The notes under the pieces are model-generated. The model saw only the letters and a list, made by a program, of their open reading frames with translations, was not told the DNA's origin and did no database searches. Positions 1-5,691 of a stretch of DNA of 6,245 bases are shown one piece after another. This DNA comes from Actinomycetes bacterium (GTDB lineage Bacteria; Actinomycetota; Aquicultoria; SURF-47; JAUUWJ01), in contig JAUUWJ010000042.1 in NCBI GenBank assembly GCA_030589175.1, positions 1 through 6,245 on the forward strand. Reading direction: 5' to 3'. The stretch's first letter is position 1. Each line of letters starts with the position of its first letter. Made by a program: the position numbers and the translations under genes.

Positions 1-58
1 TGGATAGAACGTCAGCCTCCGGAGCTGAAGGTCGCGCGTTCGAATCGCGCCGGGCACT
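1..58 (+). tRNA. tRNA-Arg (anticodon CCG), 5' end outside the window
   Basis: The window opens in the D-loop, with GG at 2-3 and the D-stem 3' strand GAAC at 7-10. The anticodon stem is TCAGC (12-16) with GCTGA (24-28), perfectly paired around the 7-base loop CTCCGGA. The anticodon is CCG at 19-21, which reads CGG arginine codons. The variable loop is AGGTC, and the T-arm is GCGCG (34-38), TTCGAAT, CGCGC (46-50). The acceptor 3' strand is CGGGCAC (51-57), followed by a T at the discriminator position (58). The next bases are CAA, so CCA is not encoded and must be added after transcription. A U discriminator is uncommon for tRNA-Arg, where A or G is usual. The 5' acceptor strand cannot be seen. 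Confidence 0.95.
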
Positions 59-59
59 C

Positions 60-143
60 AAAAAGCTAATACCGGATACTAGATTCCGGATAAATTGAAC
101 TTAAATAATTTTTTTGTCTAATGTCTAGAGTCCAGAATCCAGT
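60..143 (-). terminator. Probable 3' hairpin/terminator of the minus-strand gene
   Basis: On the minus strand the two repeat clusters fold on each other: 143-122 pairs with 92-71 across a loop of about 29 bases. Of 22 positions, 15 are Watson-Crick, 3 are G-U and 4 are mismatches. The G-U pairs exist only in the minus-strand RNA; on the plus strand they become A-C mismatches. The structure lies directly after the stop codon of the 152-1036 gene. It is followed by ATTAGC and then TTTTT (64-60, minus strand). This resembles a weak intrinsic terminator or an RNA 3'-end protecting stem. A smaller plus-strand hairpin (CCGGA 72-76 with TCCGG 85-89, T7 about 20 bases later) could end the tRNA transcript but is poorly spaced. 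Confidence 0.4.
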
Positions 144-149
144 GTCTGC
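65..149. repeat. Two facing clusters of 7-base-period short repeats
   Basis: Read on the plus strand, 116-149 holds five hexamers each separated by one base: GTCTAA, GTCTAG, GTCCAG, ATCCAG, GTCTGC (consensus about RTCYRG). The segment 65-91 holds four units of the same family in reverse complement, also one base apart: GCTAAT, CCGGAT, CTAGAT, CCGGAT. About 25 bases of AT-rich sequence with a T7 run (109-115) lie between them. Most differences between units are transitions. The array fills most of the gap between the tRNA and the minus-strand gene. No coding potential is seen here. Confidence 0.7.
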
Positions 150-151
150 CT

Positions 152-1036
152 TTATTTTGGCCAAACGTCGGTTGCTTTTTTGTAGTTATAGATTAATTGT
201 GAGCCTGCGTAGTAAAAGTTCTCCGCTAACCAACCGTCTAAATCTTTAGAGATAGGATTATTAGCGACTATTTTAGCCGCTCTTTCAGTTGCTTTATTTA
301 GCTTATCTACTTCTTTGTTATAGGAATCGGGGTCTTTATTTTCTAGCTCTGACATCTTCTTTACTGACCCAGTCGCATCTAGGTATAAGTCCAATGCGAT
401 TTTTAATTGTCCAATATCTTGGTTGGAAAAACTCTTCTGTACTTTTACTAAAGTCTTTTTTGCCCCTCCAAACCCTTCTTTTGATTTATTGCTTAAATCC
501 AGGGCTTGCTTGTTATTTCCTGCATTAGCTTTATTAATTGCTTGGTTTAATAAATCAACACCGTTTGATTGTTGCGAGAAGGCATCATTTGTATGCTCAA
601 TGATGAGGGTCCCCGATTTTACTTCATCGAGCCATGGTGAAAAGTTCTTTGCGCTTTTTACGAGATAGTTACTGGCTTTGATTTTACTTTTTATTTGCTC
701 GTAATTGCTGTCGTCTGTTTCTAATCTATTAATTAATATAATGTAAGACTCGTTAGCTTTTTTCGCTTCTTCTAATGCTCTTTTGCCTTCAGTCTTTTGA
801 TGTTTAGCCGCTTGCTGTAAGGAGCTTATGTGGTCATCGTTTTCAGCTAAATTTGAAATATCAGTAAGAGCTTGTTGAGCGATAATAAAATGTTTATCGG
901 CGGAAGACTCAATACGGTCAAGCTGGGCTTTTGGGCTTAAAAAAAGAAGGTAAGCTAAACTTACACTGCTTATAATAATAGCTGCGATAATAGTTGCGAG
1001 TATTACTATGGCTCTTTTTGCTCTGGGGGCTACCAT
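152..1036 (-). CDS. Membrane-anchored helical protein of unknown function
   Basis: A 294-residue protein that I do not recognise. Residues 1-8 carry three basic residues (R5, K7, R8). A single hydrophobic segment follows at about 9-33, with no lipobox cysteine and no clear signal peptidase site. This predicts an N-terminal anchor with the remaining 260 or so residues outside the membrane. The exposed part is almost all alpha-helical, rich in Lys, Glu, Gln, Asn and Ala, with heptad-like stretches and no cysteine. It ends in an aromatic tail (W269 to W292) with several tyrosines. Such a shape suits a surface helical bundle or an extracytoplasmic sensor/scaffold, but no family was identified. 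The ATG start is supported by a promoter that would begin RNA about 9 bases upstream; no Shine-Dalgarno site is present, so translation may be nearly leaderless. It is divergent from the DUF1844/translin operon and ends towards the tRNA. Confidence 0.85.
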   Translation of the reverse strand: MVAPRAKRAIVILATIIAAIIISSVSLAYLLFLSPKAQLDRIESSADKHFIIAQQALTDISNLAENDDHISSLQQAAKHQKTEGKRALEEAKKANESYIILINRLETDDSNYEQIKSKIKASNYLVKSAKNFSPWLDEVKSGTLIIEHTNDAFSQQSNGVDLLNQAINKANAGNNKQALDLSNKSKEGFGGAKKTLVKVQKSFSNQDIGQLKIALDLYLDATGSVKKMSELENKDPDSYNKEVDKLNKATERAAKIVANNPISKDLDGWLAENFYYAGSQLIYNYKKATDVWPK

Positions 1037-1044
1037 TGGATTTT

Positions 1045-1079
1045 CAAGATAATTAGAATCTTGCTTTAGCTTTTTTCAA
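1045..1079 (-). promoter_or_regulatory. Promoter of the minus-strand gene with inverted repeat around the -10
   Basis: Reading the minus strand, a -35 box TTGAAA (1079-1074) is followed after 16 bases by a -10 box TCTAAT (1057-1052). RNA would start near 1045, only about 9 bases before the ATG at 1036. The perfect 6-base arms CAAGAT (1045-1050) and ATCTTG (1058-1063) flank the -10 box exactly, with a 7-base spacer. A dimeric repressor bound there would block the promoter. The operator role is an inference; the boxes and arms are seen directly. Confidence 0.5.
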
Positions 1080-1088
1080 TGTTAGGAT
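1061..1088 (+). promoter_or_regulatory. Candidate promoter of the DUF1844/translin operon
   Basis: A weak -35 box TTGCTT (1061-1066) is followed, 16 bases later, by a -10-like TAGGAT (1083-1088). RNA would start near 1095 and give a leader of roughly 55 bases. The -35 box overlaps the right arm of the inverted repeat used by the divergent promoter, so one regulator might affect both directions. A second -35-like TTGAAA at 1105-1110 has no good -10 box after it. Confidence 0.3.
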
Positions 1089-1150
1089 ATCATAAAAAGG
1101 CAAATTGAAAAGAGTTTTTAAGTTTGGTTCGAAAAGAATAAGAGAAAACT

Positions 1151-1459
1151 GTGTCTGAAAAAGATAAAAAAGAATTAGTTGATAAAACCGAATTATTAAA
1201 CCAAGTAAAAAAAGAGATAGAAGATATGCCGGTAAAGGAATTAGTGTCTGTCATGGCTACCGATTTGGCTTCGGTTGGTTTTAGAAGATTAGGAATGAAA
1301 GACGCTAAACAAAAAGATTTAAAGCAAGCTAAGTTAGCTATTGACTCGCTAGATGCGCTTTTTGAAGTGTTAGCTCCTCATTTAAATAAAGAAGAGAACG
1401 ATGTGTTAAAAGCCGCATTGTCTAATTTGAAAATGTACTATGTAAAGGAGACCAAATAG
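1151..1459 (+). CDS. DUF1844 family protein
   Basis: A small, soluble, highly charged protein of 102 residues. The core matches my knowledge of the DUF1844 family (bacterial proteins of about 100 residues, function unknown): an N-terminal charged stretch, then DLASVGFRRLGM (38-49), a KDLKQAKLAIDSLDAL helix (55-70), and LNKEEND...LSNLKMYYV (78-98). In this family the middle part usually reads like a short hydrophobic helix followed by a basic helix and the ending L-x-x-L-R-x-x-Y-V, and all are visible here. The GTG start at 1151 is forced by an in-frame TAA at 1139-1141; a weak AAGAG lies 6 bases upstream. The stop TAG shares its G with the GTG of the next gene, so the two are translationally coupled. 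Family assignment is by eye; the biochemical role is not known. Confidence 0.8.
   Translation: MSEKDKKELVDKTELLNQVKKEIEDMPVKELVSVMATDLASVGFRRLGMKDAKQKDLKQAKLAIDSLDALFEVLAPHLNKEENDVLKAALSNLKMYYVKETK
1444..1450 (+). promoter_or_regulatory. Strong ribosome binding site for the translin-family gene
   Basis: AAAGGAG lies within the last codons of the DUF1844 gene, 8 bases before the GTG at 1459. It fixes this GTG as the start and supports coupled translation across the TAGTG overlap. Confidence 0.8.
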
Positions 1460-2097
1460 TGGAACTTGAAAAAATCCGGCAAACAATTGAGAAAGATTTT
1501 AGCGCAAAGAATAAAGCGCGAGAAAAAGCGCTAATTCATTCAAGAAAAACAATACAGCTTTCTGGAAATGCCATTCGTTCAATCCACCGCAACGAAATCG
1601 AAAAAGCAAAAAAAATGATCAAAGAAGCAAGAAACAAGATTAGTGAAGCAGCAAAAGGCCTCAAGGGATTTTCTGATATTTACTATGCGGGATTTATGCA
1701 AAATGCCGAAAAAGAATATGTTGAAGCTGAAGCTACACTTGCTCTGGTAACCGGAAAAGTCCTGCCTGAACCGAACACTCTAAACGTAGGCTATGCTCAA
1801 TATTTAAATGGTCTGGGAGAAGCCGTCGGGGAGTTGAGGCGTCATATCTTAGACTTGATCAGACACGGTGAGCTGGAAAAAGCCGACCGCCTGCTAGACT
1901 CAGCCGATGACATTTTTTATTTAATGGCTTCGTTTGATTATCCGGATGCGATTACCTATAGCTTAAGACGTACGACTGATACAACGCGCTCTATTATGGA
2001 AAAAACTCGCGGAGATTTAACTACGGCAATAAGACAAAAATCTCTTAGAGAAAGTATTTCTGAGCTTCAAGAAAAGATCAAAGCTGAGAATAAGTAA
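1459..2097 (+). CDS. Translin/TRAX family protein, probable RNA-binding RNase-like subunit
   Basis: A 212-residue all-helical protein of the translin family, which forms ring- or barrel-shaped oligomers that bind single-stranded RNA or DNA; in eukaryotes translin and TRAX build the C3PO endoRNase. Family marks seen: helix 1 with KAREKALIHSRKTIQLSGNAIRSIHR (begins at residue 19), IYYAGFMQNAEKEYVEAEA (74-92), ALVTGK (95-100), YLNGLGEAVGELRRHILD (115-132), SFDYPDAIT (158-166) and LRRTTDTTRSIMEKTRGDL (169-187). The KEYVEA and GELRR segments look like QEFVEA and GELMR of TRAX rather than the matching parts of translin. E86, E89 and perhaps D174 may therefore be catalytic; this is inferred from remembered sequences. 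Length is normal for archaeal-type members. The GTG start is supported by AAAGGAG. A cytoplasmic role in RNA processing is likely, possibly with the DUF1844 partner. Confidence 0.88.
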   Translation: MELEKIRQTIEKDFSAKNKAREKALIHSRKTIQLSGNAIRSIHRNEIEKAKKMIKEARNKISEAAKGLKGFSDIYYAGFMQNAEKEYVEAEATLALVTGKVLPEPNTLNVGYAQYLNGLGEAVGELRRHILDLIRHGELEKADRLLDSADDIFYLMASFDYPDAITYSLRRTTDTTRSIMEKTRGDLTTAIRQKSLRESISELQEKIKAENK

Positions 2098-2201
2098 GAA
2101 CCCCGATCTTTATCAAAGCAAGACTCTTATTTTTCCTGCTACCTAGCTTTATTTTCTATAAATAGCTTACTTGGAGTAAAGTTTTTGGCAAATAAGCCGA
2201 A

Positions 2202-2235
2202 TATATAAGAAATCGATAAAAACGATACCAAGGAG
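2202..2235 (+). promoter_or_regulatory. Leader of the signalling operon: possible -10 box and ribosome binding site
   Basis: The 145-base gap at 2098-2242 separates the translin gene from the signalling operon. TATATAAG at 2202-2209 could be a -10 box but has no convincing -35 box (GTTTTT at 2181-2186 is the best-placed). AAGGAG at 2230-2235 is a strong ribosome binding site 7 bases before the TTG at 2243 and decides that start. An imperfect AT-rich hairpin (AGCTTTAT 2145-2152 with ATAAATAGCT 2158-2167) is present but has no T-tract, so I do not call a terminator. Confidence 0.4.
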
Positions 2236-2242
2236 ACGTTAA

Positions 2243-3274
2243 TTGAAAAGTAATGAAAAGCTTCAACAAGAACTAAACCAAATAGAAAAAAGCCGATGGC
2301 AATTGCTGGGTTTGGCTCTGGCATTAATCATTATCTTTACGATTACTATTGTCAGCATTTCATATTTAGAAGCGATATACTCGAAAGCTTACACAAGTTT
2401 AGTTAATTATAAAACAAGCCTTATATCTTTATTTCTGCTGGTTTTAGCTTTTTGCGTTTATGTAGTCGATAAGGAAAGAAGGCTTCGCCGCTTGAGTCGC
2501 AAGCTGATAAGTGAACAAGTTAGAGCAAGTGAATTAGATCAAAAAGTAGATCAAGTATCTGCCATCCTTGAAGCTGGAAAAGCGGTTAATTCAGTTCTCG
2601 ATTCAGACAAAGTTCTGGACGTTATATTAAAAGCGGCTTTTAAATTACTCAGTGCGACCAAAGGTTCGATTATGTTAATCAATAAAAAAACGAATCTTCT
2701 TGAGATCGTTAATTCTTGTGGGCTAAAGCCTGAGGTGGTCAAGAACACAAGAATTAGAATCGGGGAGTCAGTAAGTGGATGGGTAGCGGCAAAAGGAAAA
2801 CCGCTTCTTTTATCAGGTGAAGTTAAATCAAAGAAGTTCAAAAACGTTGTTAAAAAAGAGAAAACAATACAATCATCTATTGTAGTGCCGCTCAAGACAA
2901 AAGATAAAACAATTGGCGTTATTTCTCTAAACGTCGGAGGAAGTTCTAGATTAGAATTTGATAAACATGATTTAAATATGGCTCAAGTTTTTGCCGGACA
3001 AGTAGCAATGGCTATAGAGAACTCACGCCTTTATGATCAAACAAAAGAAAACAAAGAGAGGTTTGCCTCTCTTAATAAGAAATTAGCTGAAAGAAACAAA
3101 GAGTTTAAGAAAGCAAATGTCGAGCTCAAATCAGCTAATAAAGAGCTTGAAAAGTTCAACAGACTAACCGTTAATCGAGAGCTCCAGATGATTAAGTTTA
3201 AAGAAGAGATGAACAGGCTGGAATCAAGGTTATCGGCGAAAAAGCATAAACTTGATAATAAGCGTTTGGCATAG
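2243..3274 (+). CDS. Membrane GAF-domain sensor protein without a kinase domain
   Basis: A 343-residue protein. A short charged cytoplasmic N-terminus precedes two membrane helices at about 20-42 and 57-76, with a loop of about 14 residues between them. A basic linker (KERRLRRLSRK, 77-87) and a coiled coil lead into a GAF domain at about 105-263. GAF features include SATKGSIMLINKKTNLLEI (137-155), the RIRIGESVSGWVAAKGKPLL segment, the SSIVVPL strand and IGVISLN near 224-230. The C-terminal 75 residues are one long charged coiled coil. Its FNRLTVNRELQMIKFKEEM stretch (305-323) is of the kind often found just before a histidine kinase core, yet the protein ends with no HisKA or ATPase domain. 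It probably detects a small molecule or redox state and works with the kinase encoded 16 bases downstream. The TTG start is supported by AAGGAG; the first ATG nearby is out of frame. Confidence 0.85.
   Translation: MKSNEKLQQELNQIEKSRWQLLGLALALIIIFTITIVSISYLEAIYSKAYTSLVNYKTSLISLFLLVLAFCVYVVDKERRLRRLSRKLISEQVRASELDQKVDQVSAILEAGKAVNSVLDSDKVLDVILKAAFKLLSATKGSIMLINKKTNLLEIVNSCGLKPEVVKNTRIRIGESVSGWVAAKGKPLLLSGEVKSKKFKNVVKKEKTIQSSIVVPLKTKDKTIGVISLNVGGSSRLEFDKHDLNMAQVFAGQVAMAIENSRLYDQTKENKERFASLNKKLAERNKEFKKANVELKSANKELEKFNRLTVNRELQMIKFKEEMNRLESRLSAKKHKLDNKRLA
3054..3073 (+). other. Perfect 8-bp hairpin inside the GAF gene
   Basis: AAGAGAGG (3054-3061), loop TTTG, CCTCTCTT (3066-3073) pair perfectly. 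It spans codons 271-277, exactly where the GAF domain ends and the C-terminal coil begins. No T-tract follows, so it is not a standard terminator. It could be a pausing or RNA cleavage element, or simply chance. Confidence 0.35.
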
Positions 3275-3290
3275 TTCGTTTAATCTCTGA

Positions 3291-5681
3291 GTGGGGGGAA
3301 TAAGGATTTTTAGCAATGCCGGATTCATCGGAAAAAGAACAGAATATAAACCGTTTGAGTTACTTGGCAAGAGCTGGCCTTTTTCTTTGGCCATATTCTT
3401 TTTAGCTTCTCTTCTGAACCTAACATCGCTACAAGTAAATATAAAAGCCGTTCTTTTTTTAATCTTACTGCATCAGCTTATTTCCCAGATATTAATTGTT
3501 GTTAATAAGTACACTGCTTTTAATTCTTCTTTTTTGATTACAAACATTTTAAATACCACCTTTATTAGCTTGCTTGTAATGTATAGTGGAGGGTTTGCCA
3601 GTCCCTTAATTGTTCTCTATATTGCCTGGATTGGCTATCTGGCTATTAGTCACAAGGTAAAAGACATCCTCTATGCAGGTGTTTTCTCGATTACGCTCTA
3701 TGTTTTTGCGGGTGTATTTAACACAATAATCTTTGGTGAGAGCTACGAGCTGAGTGCTTTAGGCTTTACCATTTCTGTTGTATCGATCTTTGCTTTTTCT
3801 TTCATGGCTAGTGCTTACTCTGAATTACTACATAAAACCGATAATACGTTTACTGATCTAAAAAAAGATCTAGAAAGAAAATTGTTTGAGCTGGCTTCTA
3901 TTGAAAAATCACTTAAGTGTATAAGCGAAGCGGCTAATTTTAAGGAATTTTTAAAGAGCTTATCTGCTCAAATGCAAACTCTGTTTTCTGCGGCGACTGT
4001 CCTGGTATTTGTTAAGGAAAAAAACGAAAGCAATTACAAATGCTTGTATTCGAGAGGAAGGTCAGGCGCACGTTTTAAAAATTTAGATATAAAAGCTTCA
4101 CAAGAACTCGCGTTTTCAGAATTAGAAGGCGATGCAGAATCTAAGATTATAATGCCCGAGGAGCTTAAAGTTTTCTTTCCAACCATAGGCAAGAAGATAA
4201 AGCTTAAAAACGCTTTACTGGCATCCCTTAAAGGCGAGGGCAGTGTAAGAGTTGTTCTATGTTGTTTTAATAAGAGAGAGCTTTTTGATGAAAATGATTT
4301 AAGAATTAGTTATATTATTTGTCAGCAATCAAATGTAATGCTTACAAATATTCTTTTTCTGAAACATATTAACTTAAAAGAAGAAGAACTTGATAGTTTT
4401 AATAAGTGGCTTAAAAAAAGCCGTAGCGCATTTGTAAATATCCTTGAAGACGTAAATAAAGCAAACGAAAAGATGGAAAGAGCGCTCGACCAGACTCTTA
4501 CTATGTATAAAATAGCGGTTGAACTTTCTAAATCTCTTGATGAGAGCAAGCTTCTCGAATCAATACTTAAGAACAGCTGTAAATTAATACAAGCAAAAAG
4601 CGGCAGTTTGATACTGTGCCGGGGCTCGAATATGCGTCAGGCCATGAATCATAATTATGGCGGCGATCTTCAAGTGAAATCGAAGAAAAATCCTATTCGT
4701 TGGATTGCAACATCCAAGCAATCTTTAATCATAAATAATTTTCACAACACATCTTATAGGCATTATAAATTAGTATCAGGAGTGAAAAACTTTCTAGGAG
4801 TACCGCTTGTTCAAAATGATAATACACTGGGGGTTCTTTGTTTATTTAATAAAGAAGGCGATTTCTCAAGGGAAGACGCTCAGAACTTGATGACCCTGGC
4901 TCATCAGGCAACAGTGACTATATTAAACGCTAGGATTTACTCACGCGAACAGAAAACAATAGAGAAGCTTACAGAGCTGGATAAAATGAAAGCCGACTTT
5001 GTGGCCAGCGTTTCTCATGAATTAAGGAGTCCTCTCACGGCAATAAAAGGCTATCTGGATTTGGTTTTAGAAGAAGAGGCTGGTCCCATAAATAAGCAAC
5101 AAAAGGAATTTCTCGGCTATGTTGATAAAAGCTCACAGCGTTTATTAAACCTTATAATCGATTTGCTCACGGTTTCAAAAATCGAATCAGCCAGCCTGAA
5201 GATGGATAAGAAAGTGTTGTCTTTAAATGATGTGCTGAAGAGGGTTGTAAAAGTTATGACTCCTGAAGTCAAAGAGCATGATTTAGAGTTTAAGCTTGAT
5301 TTAAAAGAAAAGCTTCCAATGTCACACGCGGATCCGAATAGGTTGGAGGAAGTCGTAGTTAACTTGATAAGTAATGCTATAAAGTTCTCGCCGAAAAGAT
5401 CAAAAATTGAAGTCAAAAGTGAAGTCAAAGACGGGGTAGTCGTAGGTAGCATCAAAGATTATGGAATCGGTATCAGTAAATCTGATAGAAAGCAGTTGTT
5501 TGATAAGTTTTTCCGCTCGCAGGATGTAGTTTCCAAAAACATAAAAGGAACAGGTCTGGGGCTTGCTATAGTAAATGGTATTATCGAAAAACACCAAGGT
5601 AAGGTTTGGGTTGAAAGTGAATTAGGAAAAGGCTCAACTTTTTACTTCACTTTGCCGATAAAAAAGAAAACAGCCGCATAA
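3291..5681 (+). CDS. Membrane GAF-GAF sensor histidine kinase
   Basis: A 796-residue kinase. The N-terminus holds about six membrane helices (roughly 29-48, 51-71, 80-98, 103-120, 126-147, 157-176) with short loops, so signals may be sensed within the membrane. A cytoplasmic coil leads to a divergent GAF-like domain (about 205-355), a long coiled coil (about 360-405), and a second, clearer GAF domain (about 405-550). The HisKA domain carries the phospho-accepting H576 in ASVSHELRSPLTAIKGY. The ATPase domain has all boxes: N box N691/N695, G1 D723-G725-G727, F box around F737-F741, G2 G753-G755-G757. The kinase should autophosphorylate and pass phosphate to the receiver encoded next. The GTG start at 3291 has no ribosome binding site; a well-placed AAGGA and ATG at 3316 lie in another frame, so the first 30 or so residues are uncertain. 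The stop overlaps the ribosome binding site of the regulator gene. Confidence 0.9.
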   Translation: MGGIRIFSNAGFIGKRTEYKPFELLGKSWPFSLAIFFLASLLNLTSLQVNIKAVLFLILLHQLISQILIVVNKYTAFNSSFLITNILNTTFISLLVMYSGGFASPLIVLYIAWIGYLAISHKVKDILYAGVFSITLYVFAGVFNTIIFGESYELSALGFTISVVSIFAFSFMASAYSELLHKTDNTFTDLKKDLERKLFELASIEKSLKCISEAANFKEFLKSLSAQMQTLFSAATVLVFVKEKNESNYKCLYSRGRSGARFKNLDIKASQELAFSELEGDAESKIIMPEELKVFFPTIGKKIKLKNALLASLKGEGSVRVVLCCFNKRELFDENDLRISYIICQQSNVMLTNILFLKHINLKEEELDSFNKWLKKSRSAFVNILEDVNKANEKMERALDQTLTMYKIAVELSKSLDESKLLESILKNSCKLIQAKSGSLILCRGSNMRQAMNHNYGGDLQVKSKKNPIRWIATSKQSLIINNFHNTSYRHYKLVSGVKNFLGVPLVQNDNTLGVLCLFNKEGDFSREDAQNLMTLAHQATVTILNARIYSREQKTIEKLTELDKMKADFVASVSHELRSPLTAIKGYLDLVLEEEAGPINKQQKEFLGYVDKSSQRLLNLIIDLLTVSKIESASLKMDKKVLSLNDVLKRVVKVMTPEVKEHDLEFKLDLKEKLPMSHADPNRLEEVVVNLISNAIKFSPKRSKIEVKSEVKDGVVVGSIKDYGIGISKSDRKQLFDKFFRSQDVVSKNIKGTGLGLAIVNGIIEKHQGKVWVESELGKGSTFYFTLPIKKKTAA
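3302..3405 (+). other. Alternative start region: AAGGA and a 29-codon frame overlapping the kinase start
   Basis: AAGGA (3302-3306) is 9 bases before an ATG at 3316. The frame opened by this ATG is +1 to the kinase frame and runs 29 codons, MPDSSEKEQNINRLSYLARA then GLFLWPYSF, to TAG at 3403-3405. Its last codon TTT (3400-3402) can slip back one base onto TTT (3399-3401), after which TTA GCT TCT continues exactly in the kinase frame. Options are a true kinase N-terminus split by an indel or by frameshifting, a leader peptide that couples translation, or chance. Confidence 0.35.
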
Positions 5682-5687
5682 AGGAGG
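5681..5687 (+). promoter_or_regulatory. Ribosome binding site of the response regulator
   Basis: AAGGAGG is nearly the full anti-Shine-Dalgarno complement and starts on the last base of the kinase stop codon. Two ATGs in a row follow, at 5689 and 5692. The first is only 1 base from the site and the second 4 bases, so the second is the better start. Confidence 0.8.
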
Positions 5688-5691
5688 TATG

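Noticed and set aside
65..149. Small CRISPR array
   Set aside because: The units are 6-7 bases with no spacers and occur in opposite orientations; no cas genes are nearby.
1..151. tRNA 3' end as an attachment site of an integrated element
   Set aside because: No integrase, no second copy of the tRNA 3' end in the window, and the genes that follow look like ordinary chromosomal functions.
289..668. Plus-strand open frames opposite the membrane-anchored gene
   Set aside because: Their translations are rich in Leu, Cys and Phe with no domain logic, while the minus strand gives a coherent anchor plus helical protein with a promoter.
2145..2167. Intrinsic terminator after the translin gene
   Set aside because: The stem is AT-rich with a two-base bulge and is not followed by a T-tract.
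2551..2895. Open minus-strand frame of 114 codons across the GAF gene
   Set aside because: It is the antisense shadow of a well-supported GAF domain, with no ribosome binding site and no recognisable protein features. The same applies to the open minus-strand frames at 4322-4549, 5117-5455 and 5400-5597.
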